This document shows positions 25,993-34,123 of a stretch of 58,847 bases of DNA, one piece after another (within the stretch, counting starts at the first letter, position 1; each line of letters opens with the position of its first letter). Source of the DNA: Pseudomonas viridiflava (lineage in GTDB: Bacteria; Pseudomonadota; Gammaproteobacteria; Pseudomonadales; Pseudomonadaceae); the NCBI RefSeq assembly GCF_001642795.1, contig NZ_LKEH01000048.1, positions 38,167 to 97,013 of the forward strand. The letters are read 5' to 3'. The notes beneath the pieces were generated by a model. That model did not search any database and was not told where the DNA came from. It saw only the letters and a list, made by a program, of their open reading frames with translations. The position numbers and the translations under genes were made by a program.

Positions 25993-26667
25993 ATGCGAAT
26001 CCTTGTAGTAGAGGACGAGCCGAAAACTGCCGAATACATGCATCAGGGTCTGACCGAAAGTGGCTATGTTGTCGATATCGCCGCCACCGGACTCGACGGG
26101 CTTTATCTCGCGCAGCATCAGGCGTATGACATCGTCATTCTGGATGTGAACCTGCCTGAAATGGATGGCTGGGAGGTCCTGGCCCGGCTCAGGAAAACCG
26201 TCAACACCCGGATCATGATGGTCACTGCGCGGGGCCGTCTGGAAGAAAAGGTCAAGGGCCTGGAAATGGGCGCCGACGACTATCTGGTCAAGCCGTTCGA
26301 GTTTCCCGAGTTGCTGGCCAGAGTCCGCACCCTGATGCGTCGCTGCGAACAGCCGAGCACGCCGCAGGTCCTGCAGGTCGGTGATCTGGAGCTGGACCAG
26401 GGGCGCCACCGGGCCTTTCGTGGCAAGCAGCGTATCGACCTGACCACCAAGGAATTCGCCTTGCTGCATTTGCTGATGCGCCATACCGGTGAGGTCATGT
26501 CGCGCACCCAGATCATTTCGCTGGTCTGGGACATGAACTTCGATTGCGACACCAACGTGGTCGAGGTTTCGATCCGCCGCCTGCGGGCCAAGATCGACGA
26601 CCCGTTCGAAACCAAGCTGATCCACACCTTGCGTGGTGTCGGTTATGTGCTGGAAGTGCGCGAATGA
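25993..26667 (+). CDS. czcR: Heavy-metal response regulator, CzcR/CopR family
   Basis: OmpR-type response regulator of 224 residues. The receiver domain has the acidic pair in VVEDEPKTAEYM, the phosphorylated Asp in DIVILDVNLPEMDGWEVL, the Thr in MMVTARG and the Lys in DYLVKPFEFPELL. The winged-helix output domain spans about 125-220 (RIDLTTKEFALLHLLMRHTGEVMSR..VVEVSIRRLRAKID). The start at 25993 gives MRILVVEDEP; the upstream extension is not supported. It overlaps the sensor gene by four bases (ATGA). Divergence from czcCBA indicates control of that operon. Confidence 0.95.
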   Translation: MRILVVEDEPKTAEYMHQGLTESGYVVDIAATGLDGLYLAQHQAYDIVILDVNLPEMDGWEVLARLRKTVNTRIMMVTARGRLEEKVKGLEMGADDYLVKPFEFPELLARVRTLMRRCEQPSTPQVLQVGDLELDQGRHRAFRGKQRIDLTTKEFALLHLLMRHTGEVMSRTQIISLVWDMNFDCDTNVVEVSIRRLRAKIDDPFETKLIHTLRGVGYVLEVRE

Positions 26668-28055
26668 AACCCACGCGCCTCTCGACGCGGCTGGGCCTGA
26701 CGGTCACCGCATTGAGTGCGTTTCTGGTGGTGATCATGGAGCTGTTCGCCTACGCGGCCATTTCCCATCAACTCGACCTGCGTGCAGAAGACAGCCTGAG
26801 GGAGAAATTCACGCAGATCGAGCATGGGCTCAGCGAGGGCTTTCTGTCGGTTGGCGACATCGTCCAGTATCCGCATACGCTGCGCGATCAGATTGTCGGT
26901 CATGACAGCTTTGCCCTGAGCATCTTCGACTCGAACGTGCCCCGCCGGCCGCTGATGAATATCGGTAATGAAGAAGGCCGCAATTTGCCACCGCCTGCGG
27001 CCGGGGGGCAGAATCAGGGCTTTCACGCGCTGGAGGCCAGCGAAGGTCACAAGCTGCTGGTGGGCTACAAGAACATTCGTCTCAAGACGGATGAAAACAT
27101 TCTGGTCATGCTGACGCTGGACCGGAAAAACGACACCTCACTGCTGCATGCCTACATGATGTCCACCTTCATGATCCTGCCGGTGATTCTGTTACTGGTC
27201 GGGCTCGGGGCCTGGTGGGTCGTGCGCCGCGGGCTCAGGCCTTTGGGAGCATTCCGGAAAGTGACCGCGCTGATTTCGGCCCGCGACCTGTCGCACCGCA
27301 TGAAAGTGACCGGTCTGCCGGACGAACTGCGCGATCTGGCTCACGCCGTGAACTTCATGCTGCACCGGCTGGACGGCGACGTTCAGCAGCTGTCGCAGTT
27401 CTCGGACGATCTGGCGCACGAGATGCGCTCGCCCATGAACAACCTGATGGGCAAGGCGCAGGTGACGCTGTCGCGACCCCGTCCGCCGGAAGAGTACAGA
27501 CAGGCGCTCGAGTCCTGTACCGAAGAGCTGGAGCGCATGTCGCGCATGATCGCCCAGATGCTGTTTCTCGCAAGCGTCAGCCAGCCCTCGGCACCGTTGG
27601 CGCTGGAGCCCATCGATCTGCGCGAGGAGTCGGAAAAAGTGGCTGAACTGTTTTCGGCATCGGCTGAAGACCGTGACATCACCTTGCAGATCGAAGGCAA
27701 CGGTAAGGCCATGGGCGACCGGCTGATGATTCAGCGGGCGATCTCCAACCTGCTATCCAATGCGATTCGCCATGGGGCGAGTGGCACCGCCATCACGATC
27801 AGGATTGTCACACACGCCGAAGACATTACGCTGGCGGTGCGCAATGCCGGGGAAGGCATTGATGCCGAGCACCTGCCACGCCTGTTCGACCGGTTTTACC
27901 GGGTTCACGTCAGTCGCGCCCGACAGCAGGGCGGTACAGGCCTGGGGCTGGCCATCGTCCGGTCGATCATGAGCCTGCATGAAGGCCAGGTGAAAGCCGA
28001 GAGCGAGCCTGGGCGGTTCACCACGTTCAGCCTGATTTTTCCTAAACTGGTGTAA
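26664..28055 (+). CDS. czcS: Heavy-metal sensor histidine kinase, CzcS/CopS family
   Basis: Membrane sensor kinase of 463 residues. The first transmembrane segment (LGLTVTALSAFLVVIMELFAYAAI) and the second (FMILPVILLLVGLGAWWVV, about 170-190) enclose a periplasmic metal-sensing domain. A HAMP linker follows. The phosphorylated His lies in FSDDLAHEMRSPMNNL, a common variant of HELRTPL. The ATPase part has NLLSNAIRHGA (N box), VRNAGEGI (the D-box Asp is Asn, common in this family), FDRFYRV and GGTGLGLAIV. It starts inside the czcR stop and is co-translated with it. Confidence 0.93.
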   Translation: MKPTRLSTRLGLTVTALSAFLVVIMELFAYAAISHQLDLRAEDSLREKFTQIEHGLSEGFLSVGDIVQYPHTLRDQIVGHDSFALSIFDSNVPRRPLMNIGNEEGRNLPPPAAGGQNQGFHALEASEGHKLLVGYKNIRLKTDENILVMLTLDRKNDTSLLHAYMMSTFMILPVILLLVGLGAWWVVRRGLRPLGAFRKVTALISARDLSHRMKVTGLPDELRDLAHAVNFMLHRLDGDVQQLSQFSDDLAHEMRSPMNNLMGKAQVTLSRPRPPEEYRQALESCTEELERMSRMIAQMLFLASVSQPSAPLALEPIDLREESEKVAELFSASAEDRDITLQIEGNGKAMGDRLMIQRAISNLLSNAIRHGASGTAITIRIVTHAEDITLAVRNAGEGIDAEHLPRLFDRFYRVHVSRARQQGGTGLGLAIVRSIMSLHEGQVKAESEPGRFTTFSLIFPKLV

Positions 28056-28151
28056 GCCGGAAGAACCTTTGGGCCGCGTCCGGCTCTGAGCTTTAAGGCT
28101 GTTCGTGCCTGGCATGCTTCTAGATGAAGCCGACATAATAAGGATGGATGT

Positions 28152-28553
28152 ATGACAGTAGCTTTCTGGTGTGTGCTGGTAGCGATCCTTTTGCCGATCG
28201 CCTGCGCAGGCATCGCCAAGGTCGGCAGCGGCAAATTCAAGCCCGGCAACAATCATGACCCTCGCGCTTTTCTCGACAAGCTGGAAGGATTTCCGAAGCG
28301 CGCACATGCCGCGCAACTGAACAGCTATGAAGTGACCCCTGCGTTCGCAGCGGCGGTGATCATTGCGCATGTCGCGGGCAACGCGCAGTTGGTCACCATC
28401 GACGTGCTTGCGGTGCTGTTCATCACCAGCCGCCTGCTCTACATCATCTTTTATCTGGCCGATCTGGCAGCGATGCGCTCCATCATCTGGCTGGTCGGGA
28501 TGGGCCTGATCGTTGCCCTGTTCGGCGTGTCGGCATTCCCTGCTGCGGCGTGA
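28152..28553 (+). CDS. MAPEG-family membrane protein
   Basis: Integral membrane protein of 133 residues with four hydrophobic segments: about 3-23, 66-84, 86-103 and 109-130. The family pattern is visible in DPRAFLDKLEGFPKRAHAAQLNSYEVTPAFAAAVIIAH and ITSRLLYIIFYLADLAAMRS. MAPEG proteins include glutathione-dependent enzymes; the activity of bacterial members of this type is mostly undefined. AAGGATGG precedes the ATG. It follows czcS by about 100 bases but is probably independent. Confidence 0.88.
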   Translation: MTVAFWCVLVAILLPIACAGIAKVGSGKFKPGNNHDPRAFLDKLEGFPKRAHAAQLNSYEVTPAFAAAVIIAHVAGNAQLVTIDVLAVLFITSRLLYIIFYLADLAAMRSIIWLVGMGLIVALFGVSAFPAAA

Positions 28554-28578
28554 TTGGCTGTGGCAGTCGCTTAAAACT

Positions 28579-28712
28579 GTGGGAGGCGCCACCACGTTTT
28601 CGACGTAGCGCTGTCGCGCAGCAAACATTTGACCGTGGGAGGCGGCTTGCCGGCGATGCAGTCGACGCGGTTTGCCAGGAAACCGCGTCATCGTTCATCG
28701 CCGGCAAGCCTC
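28579..28712. repeat. REPIN with upstream module, GGCGGCTTGCCGGCGATG type
   Basis: REP arms GTGGGAGGCGGCTTGCCGGC (from 28635) and CATCGCCGGCAAGCCTC (28696-28712) form the inverted pair. A further module with GTGGGAGGCGCC..GCGCTGTCGCGCAGCAAACA lies directly before it. The same arrangement recurs at 45719-45861. It sits between the convergent MAPEG and DUF1090 genes. Confidence 0.8.
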
Positions 28713-28748
28713 AGTGGATTACGCGGGTAAGCAGTTGCCAACGGCCGC

Positions 28749-29156
28749 TCACTCGTCCGGCTGCACTTTCTCAAGCTCTGCCTGCGCATCCTGCAATTCC
28801 TTGCGCGACTCGGCGAGCTTGTCCTTGCGCTTGTTGATCTTCTCCGGATCGCCCTTTTCCATCGCCTTGGTCAGATCGGACTGGCGACGGCTGACTTCAC
28901 GTTTGGCGTCCAGGACCTTCTGTTCGCGCTGTTTGACTTGCGACGCCTCCGTGCAGTTTGCATTGACCTCGGCGAGTGCTGTTTCCAGACCTGCCTGTTG
29001 AGCCTTGTTGCCTTCGCTCTTGGCTTCCTGAATCTTGCTGCTGATTTCCTGACTCTTGAGCAGGCACTCGGAAGGCGGTGCCTGTTCAGCGGCGAACAGA
29101 GGTGTAGCCAGTAGCGTGCAGCTGGTGAAAAGAACCAGTGTTGATAAAAACTTCAT
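28749..29156 (-). CDS. DUF1090 (YqjC-like) exported protein
   Basis: Periplasmic protein of 135 residues. The signal peptide is MKFLSTLVLFTSCTLLATPLFA. The mature part has one cysteine pair (PPSECLLK and VNANCTEA) and a long charged, probably coiled-coil region rich in Lys, Glu, Gln and Arg. This is the pattern of the DUF1090 family (E. coli YqjC). The ATG at 29156 is chosen because it opens the signal peptide. The function is unknown. It lies downstream of ligB on the same strand. Confidence 0.85.
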   Translation of the reverse strand: MKFLSTLVLFTSCTLLATPLFAAEQAPPSECLLKSQEISSKIQEAKSEGNKAQQAGLETALAEVNANCTEASQVKQREQKVLDAKREVSRRQSDLTKAMEKGDPEKINKRKDKLAESRKELQDAQAELEKVQPDE

Positions 29157-29210
29157 ATGAACTCCTTTTGAAAGCAACAACGCCCGGGCATAAAAAGTGA
29201 AACCCGGACT

Positions 29211-30893
29211 CTAGAAACCTGAAATACCTGAAACACGCAATTGCTGGCTCAATGCCTGTACTTGCGGATCGTTGAAGAATGCAACGAGTTTTGCCGCCCG
29301 TCCCGGACCGACGCCCGGTTCTGCCTGCCATTGTTCAACACTGCGTGAGGCCAACTGATCCCAATCGTCATCCAGTCGAGCACCTCCGGCAGGCGGGAGG
29401 CCGATAGCCTTGAGCCATGTCTGGAACGGCTTTTGATGGGCCGTTTGCAGGCTGGCGAACAGTTTAGCGCTGCTGCGCTCGGCAAGACCGGGAATGTTAA
29501 CAAGCTCAGCCTGATCGAGTGTCATCCAATCGACCAGGCCGTTGATTTTCCCGCTTTCGATGAGCCTGTCCCAAGTGCCCGGCCCCACGCCACTCAAGGC
29601 CAGCCCCTTCTTGCCGCTGAGCCAAGTCAGCCGCGCCCGAAACTGGCTTTCGCAGCCCGGCGTCGGTTGCCAGCAACTGAGTTCATGAAAGTCACTGGCC
29701 TGCGGAACATTCACCTCTGCCCGCTCGACACTGCGCGTAATCACACCGTCGAGCCGTGGAATGGTCAGCCCGGCCAGACTGATCGCCACCTGATCGCCGG
29801 GGCGGATATCCAGCGTCTGCAAGCGTTGCAGCGAGCCTGTACTGATTCGACTGACGGTCCGGTCGTCCAGACGTATCGGTGTCAGCTCAAGGATCGGGGT
29901 GATCCTGCCGCTGCGACCAATCGTGAAGCTGACCTTGCGCACCTCGGCCAGCGCTTGCGCATAAGGGTGCTTCCAGGCGGCGATCCAGTAAGGCGCTTTC
30001 GCTAGCCAGCGCTCGGAGGAAGGGCGTTCGCCCTGACGCATGATCACGCCGTCCGTGGCGAACGGCATCGGCGTCCGATACCAATGCTCGCGCCACTGCG
30101 CGGCCTGCGCATAACTTTCCAGCGCAAGCGTGTGGCGGGTGCTGTCGGCAAAACCCATGGCGTTCAAGCCTGCCAGACGCTCGCTCATGGTGGCCGGGCC
30201 ATCGGGCCAGTCCCAGACGAATAGCCCGATGCTTTCTGCCTGCGCAGGACTCAGCGTCTTGCGTGCCAACAGTCCGGCCACCTTGCTGCGTGCATTCACG
30301 CTGCCTGCCGATGCTTGCACATGTTCGGACAGCCGCTCGTACAACTCGCCTTGCAGCACAACGTCATCCGGCCACGGCAATTGCTGAGGAATGGCCTTGA
30401 TCAACTGCGCCTGAGCCGTCCAATCCTGGCCATTGACCCCGTCGCCACGACTGATGGCCTTCGCCAGGCTGCCCCTGGAATAGACCAGCGTAACGGCCAC
30501 GCCATCGACCTTGGGTTGAATCCACAGACCGGTCCGGCCCTTGAGCCAGGCCTTGACCGCCTTGTCGTCGGCCAGCTTGTTCACGCCCGTGTGTGCAATG
30601 GGATGCACCACCGAGCCGCCCGCGGTCTTCAGTGGATTTTCGTCCGACGCCGGAACGGCAAAACACGTACGCCATGTCTTCAGCTTCTGCCGCGACTGAT
30701 CGTAAAGCTCGTCGGGAATTCGCGAGACGCCCAGACGGTGGTAACTGTCGTCCCATTCGGCGATCTGTTGTTGAAGTGAGAGGATCTCGGTTTGTGCCTG
30801 GGGCGCAGTCCAGTTCGGACACTGGCTGGCAGTCGTGAAGGGGGAAAGGGCGATCAGAAGGGCGCAGCCCATCAGGCGGGTAACAGACAGCAT
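29211..30893 (-). CDS. ligB: NAD-dependent DNA ligase LigB
   Basis: DNA ligase of 560 residues, the short second NAD ligase of enterics and pseudomonads. The adenylated lysine is in IQPKVDGVAV (KxDG, about residue 123). HPIAHTG and the OB-fold follow, then a degenerate zinc-finger region with only two cysteines (LSCWQPTPGCES), and helix-hairpin-helix repeats (SGVGPGTWDRLI, NIPGLAERSSAKLF, PGVGPGRAAKLV). The BRCT domain is absent, as known for LigB. The N-terminus MLSVTRLMGCALLIALSPFTTAS looks like a cleavable export signal. AGGATG precedes the start. Confidence 0.92.
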   Translation of the reverse strand: MLSVTRLMGCALLIALSPFTTASQCPNWTAPQAQTEILSLQQQIAEWDDSYHRLGVSRIPDELYDQSRQKLKTWRTCFAVPASDENPLKTAGGSVVHPIAHTGVNKLADDKAVKAWLKGRTGLWIQPKVDGVAVTLVYSRGSLAKAISRGDGVNGQDWTAQAQLIKAIPQQLPWPDDVVLQGELYERLSEHVQASAGSVNARSKVAGLLARKTLSPAQAESIGLFVWDWPDGPATMSERLAGLNAMGFADSTRHTLALESYAQAAQWREHWYRTPMPFATDGVIMRQGERPSSERWLAKAPYWIAAWKHPYAQALAEVRKVSFTIGRSGRITPILELTPIRLDDRTVSRISTGSLQRLQTLDIRPGDQVAISLAGLTIPRLDGVITRSVERAEVNVPQASDFHELSCWQPTPGCESQFRARLTWLSGKKGLALSGVGPGTWDRLIESGKINGLVDWMTLDQAELVNIPGLAERSSAKLFASLQTAHQKPFQTWLKAIGLPPAGGARLDDDWDQLASRSVEQWQAEPGVGPGRAAKLVAFFNDPQVQALSQQLRVSGISGF

Positions 30894-31136
30894 CGAAGCA
30901 TCCTTGCTTGGGATTGGCTGGAGAAGGCTAGCTGCCGTCTGGATATGAGGCTTGTCGGCATGGTTACCGGGTTTTTCGACCTTGGCGCACTGAAGGTGAT
31001 GGCATTCGTATCCAGCCGATAACTTCGCTCGCTGTTACAAAAGCGTCGATGATGACCGGCGGGTTTGGTGTAAATAACTGTTTGCGTAAGGGGGGTGACG
31101 CTTCTGCAATGTATCTACTATTTGGCGGGGTGTTGT

Positions 31137-31391
31137 ATGGAAGTCAAAATTCAGCAGTGGGGCAATAGCGCAGCAATCAGATTGCCAGCCAATGTGCTCA
31201 AGCAGATGAGCCTGGTCATCGGTGATGTGCTGGTGCTGGATGTTTCCAGCGAAGTGATGACGCTCAAGCCTGCCAAGGCCAGACTGCATTACCAATTGGC
31301 CGACCTTATGGCCCAATGTGATTTGAATGCGTCCGAGCCAGAGGAGTTGGCTGGTTGGAACGCCATGCAACCCATAGGGCGTGAAGCGTGA
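31137..31391 (+). CDS. mazE: MazE-family antitoxin
   Basis: AbrB-type swapped-hairpin antitoxin of 84 residues. MEVKIQQWGNSAAIRLPANVLKQMSL is the DNA-binding N-terminus of MazE/ChpR proteins. The C-terminal half (YQLADLMAQCDLNASEPEELAGWNAMQPIG) matches the toxin-binding tail. The ATG at 31137 is chosen; a frame from 31095 lacks the family pattern. It overlaps the toxin gene by four bases. The antitoxin seems complete while its toxin is broken. Confidence 0.88.
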   Translation: MEVKIQQWGNSAAIRLPANVLKQMSLVIGDVLVLDVSSEVMTLKPAKARLHYQLADLMAQCDLNASEPEELAGWNAMQPIGREA

Positions 31392-31714
31392 AGCAGCACG
31401 GATTCAATCGCGCAGATATCGTCCGCATCAGCCTCAATCCAACCGCTGGCCGAGAACAGCAGCGCGATTTTCGTCCCGCGTTGGTGCTGACACCAGCAGC
31501 GTATAACGTCACCGGCCTTGCGATCGTTGCGCCTATCATACAGGGCGGTGATTTTGCGCGTTATTCGGGGTTCGCTGTTCCTTTGGGTGGGGCGGGAGTC
31601 CCAAACAAAAGCCCCCGGAGACTCACGCCGCCGGGGGCTTTTGATGACCGCAGGAGAATTACAGACCGGCAGCAGCGCGCAGGGCGTCGGCGCGGTCGGT
31701 TTTTTCCCAGGTGA
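31388..31714 (+). pseudogene. mazF: mazF toxin gene, 3' end lost at the metK terminator
   Basis: The first 66-70 residues match MazF/ChpB endoribonucleases (RADIVRISLNPTAGREQQ, DFRPALVLTPAAYN, IAPI-like segment and QGGDFARYSGFAVPL). After GFAVPLGGAG, near base 31590, the family sequence stops. The frame runs on through the metK terminator and antisense through the metK end, adding an Arg-rich tail (for example RAGRRRGRFFPR) unlike any toxin. The last third of MazF, roughly 40 residues, is missing. It overlaps mazE (ATGA type). The product is probably inactive, though its 108 codons are near normal length. Confidence 0.8.
31603..31645 (-). terminator. metK terminator
   Basis: AAAAGCCCCCGG (31607-31618) and CCGGGGGCTTTT (31631-31642) pair perfectly; the element can act in both directions. 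It also lies inside the extended mazF frame. Confidence 0.85.
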
Positions 31715-32849
31715 AGGCGGTGAAGGTGTCGTCGCCAACGGTCATTTCGACCGGGGTACGACCGAAGTGGCCGTAGGCCGCAGTGGCCTTGTACATCGGG
31801 TGCAGCAGATCCAGCATGGTGGTGATCGCGTACGGACGCAGGTCGAAGTGCTCGCGAACCAGGCTGATGATCTTGTCGTCGGACAGCTTGCCGGTGCCGA
31901 AGGTGTTCAGCGAGATCGAAGTCGGTTGTGCAACGCCAATGGCGTAGGACACCTGAATCTCGCAACGCTCGGCGAGGCCCGCAGCGACGATGTTCTTGGC
32001 CACGTAACGGCCGGCGTAGGCCGCCGAACGGTCAACCTTCGATGGATCCTTGCCGGAGAACGCGCCGCCGCCGTGACGGGCCATGCCGCCGTAGGTGTCG
32101 ACGATGATCTTGCGGCCGGTCAGGCCACAGTCGCCCACCGGGCCACCGATGATGAAGTTGCCGGTCGGGTTGATGTGGAACTGAGTGTCCTTGTGCAGCA
32201 GGTGCGCAGGGATGACGTGCTTGACGATCAGCTCCATCACGCCTTCGCGCAGGTCTTTGTAGGAAACGTCCGGGTTGTGCTGGGTCGACAGAACGATCGC
32301 GTCGACGCCCACGACCTTGCCGTTTTCGTAGCGGCAGGTGACCTGGGATTTCGCATCCGGGCGCAGCCACGGCAGCAGGCCGGACTTGCGGGCCTGAGCC
32401 TGACGCTCGACCAGTTGGTGCGAGAACGTGATCGGAGCCGGCATCAGTACGTCGGTTTCGTTGCTGGCGTAGCCGAACATCAGGCCCTGGTCGCCGGCGC
32501 CCTGATCTTCAGGCTTGCTGCGGTCAACGCCTTGGGCGATGTCCACCGACTGCTTGCCGATGATGTTCATCACGCCGCAGGTCGCGCCGTCGAAGCCGAC
32601 GTCGGAGCTGTTGTAGCCGATGTCGAGGATGACGTTACGCACGATGTCTTCCAGATCGACCCAGGCCGAAGTCGACACTTCGCCAGCGATGATCGCCACA
32701 CCGGTCTTGACCAGCGTTTCGCAAGCCACACGGGCGTATTTGTCTTCAGCGATGATGGCGTCCAGAACCGCGTCGGAAATCTGGTCGGCGATCTTGTCCG
32801 GGTGCCCTTCGGACACGGACTCGGAGGTGAAAAGTGAGTATTCGCTCAT
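31659..32849 (-). CDS. metK: S-adenosylmethionine synthetase
   Basis: ATP:methionine adenosyltransferase of 396 residues, making S-adenosylmethionine. The N-terminus MSEYSLFTSESVSEGHPDKIADQ has the ATP-binding His, GAGDQGLMFGYA holds the methionine-site signature, and GGGAFSGKDPSKVDRS the phosphate-binding loop. The length is standard. It lies 20 bases downstream of the ArsR-methyltransferase gene and is therefore probably in its operon and under its control. It is the third SAM-cycle enzyme in the window, with metF and ahcY. Confidence 0.98.
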   Translation of the reverse strand: MSEYSLFTSESVSEGHPDKIADQISDAVLDAIIAEDKYARVACETLVKTGVAIIAGEVSTSAWVDLEDIVRNVILDIGYNSSDVGFDGATCGVMNIIGKQSVDIAQGVDRSKPEDQGAGDQGLMFGYASNETDVLMPAPITFSHQLVERQAQARKSGLLPWLRPDAKSQVTCRYENGKVVGVDAIVLSTQHNPDVSYKDLREGVMELIVKHVIPAHLLHKDTQFHINPTGNFIIGGPVGDCGLTGRKIIVDTYGGMARHGGGAFSGKDPSKVDRSAAYAGRYVAKNIVAAGLAERCEIQVSYAIGVAQPTSISLNTFGTGKLSDDKIISLVREHFDLRPYAITTMLDLLHPMYKATAAYGHFGRTPVEMTVGDDTFTAFTWEKTDRADALRAAAGL

Positions 32850-32869
32850 CTCTACGGGTTTCCTTCATT

Positions 32870-33865
32870 TTACCGATGGTGAGTGTCGCCAGCCGGTCGC
32901 TGAAAATGGCGAACCTGGATCTGGAAACCATTACGTAAGCCTACATAAAGGCTTTCCCCGGGAACTAGCCCCGCAGCGATGGCCCAACGGGCCAGGTCTT
33001 CCTGCTCGAAACCTAACCAGAGATCGCCACAGGCCTCCCTGGCCCAGCTCTGGTCATGACTACACAATTCTGTTACCAGCAAGCTACCGCCGGGTTGTAC
33101 GCATTCGGCCAGTTGCGCCAGCGCTTCGGCTGGTGCGGCGAAATGATGGAGCACCATATTCAGTACGACGCAGTCGGCGAGTACTTTACTGTCTGTCAGT
33201 GCATCGGCCAGCTTCAGCTCGACATTAAACAGCGCCTTGCGCTGACACAGGTCGCGGGCCAGTTCCAGCATCGCCGGGCTGTTGTCCATCGCGATCACGT
33301 GCCTGAAACGTCTTGCCAGCTCCGGGAGAAAGCCGCCGTCGCCGGGGCCTACTTCCAGTGCCGTTGCCTCGCTGCCGAAGCTGAGTTTATCGAGCAGCGT
33401 CAGCAGGCTTTCACTGTACTGGGCAAGGCCTGCGATCAGGTCCTGCTGGGCGCGAAACTTTTCCGCTGTCCGGGCAAAGAAATCCTGACTGGCGAGCGCC
33501 CGCTGACGATGCACCAGACCAATACGCCCTTGAACCTCATCCGGCAATGCCAGTGTGTCCACTTCATCGAGCAGGGCGGCGTGCAATCTGCCGCCGGGCA
33601 AGTCGGTGTGGGGCAGGGCGCGACGATAAAAAATCGCATTGCCCTCACGCCGGGTCGCCACCAGGTCAGCCTGCGCCAACACCTTCAAGTGGTGACTCAT
33701 GCCCGACTGACCTATAGCGAAAATCTGCGCCAGTTCCAGCACGCCAAACGAGTCGTTGGTCAGCGCACGCAGAACGTTCAGTCGCAACGGATCGCCGCCG
33801 GCCTTGCACAATGCAGAGAGGTCGTCGCATGCATCATGGCGGATTGCAGGCACACGCAGGTTCAT
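32870..33865 (-). CDS. ArsR-family regulator fused to a SAM methyltransferase domain (SahR-like)
   Basis: Two-domain protein of 331 residues. The winged-helix ArsR domain (about 10-100) has LRLNVLRALTNDSFGVLELAQIF and GQSGMSHHLKVLAQADLVATRREGNAIFYRR. It lacks the metal-binding cysteines of arsenic or cadmium sensors. The C-terminal class I methyltransferase domain has EVGPGDGGFLPELA and VVLNMVLHHF. SahR proteins with this architecture repress SAM-cycle genes in proteobacteria and respond to S-adenosylhomocysteine. Co-transcription with metK and a palindrome just upstream fit that role. The identification is by architecture and context. Confidence 0.85.
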   Translation of the reverse strand: MNLRVPAIRHDACDDLSALCKAGGDPLRLNVLRALTNDSFGVLELAQIFAIGQSGMSHHLKVLAQADLVATRREGNAIFYRRALPHTDLPGGRLHAALLDEVDTLALPDEVQGRIGLVHRQRALASQDFFARTAEKFRAQQDLIAGLAQYSESLLTLLDKLSFGSEATALEVGPGDGGFLPELARRFRHVIAMDNSPAMLELARDLCQRKALFNVELKLADALTDSKVLADCVVLNMVLHHFAAPAEALAQLAECVQPGGSLLVTELCSHDQSWAREACGDLWLGFEQEDLARWAIAAGLVPGESLYVGLRNGFQIQVRHFQRPAGDTHHR

Positions 33866-33906
33866 AGGGTCCGCAGTCTAGTGATCGATTCATGAGGTCG
33901 CAAGGT

Positions 33907-33930
33907 CAATATCAAAAAGTTTTGATATTG
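33907..33930. promoter_or_regulatory. Perfect 24-base palindrome, candidate SahR-type operator
   Basis: CAATATCAAAA and TTTTGATATTG flank AG. It lies about 42 bases upstream of the regulator start, in the divergent region toward tkt. Position and symmetry suit an ArsR-type dimer, so autoregulation of the regulator-metK operon is likely. Any effect on tkt is open. Confidence 0.7.
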
Positions 33931-34123
33931 CTTGATGGGTGGCGCCTGTCGATCCTGCTGAACTTGTCGCAAGCTGTCGTTATCCAGTAGTAACAGGCTA
34001 ATTAATGTCCACAACACAGGAAAAAAGCCTAAGGTCCACTATCTGTGATTGCCCCCGGCCGGTCCCTGAGGGAAAATGGCCGCCTTTTTCAGATCCCAAT
34101 CCTTTACTGTCAGGAGATCAGCG

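Noticed and set aside
26664..28055. A defective sensor kinase because of HEMRSPM and the Asn in the D box
   Set aside because: Both changes are common in the heavy-metal sensor kinase family, and the N box and GTGLGLA box are intact.
28635..28712. A possible CRISPR-like or attachment-site repeat
   Set aside because: It is a single inverted pair of a REP word, repeated far away, with no regular spacers or cas genes.
31388..31714. An intact 108-residue MazF
   Set aside because: The length is close to normal, but the last third is encoded by the metK terminator and antisense metK sequence, not by toxin sequence.
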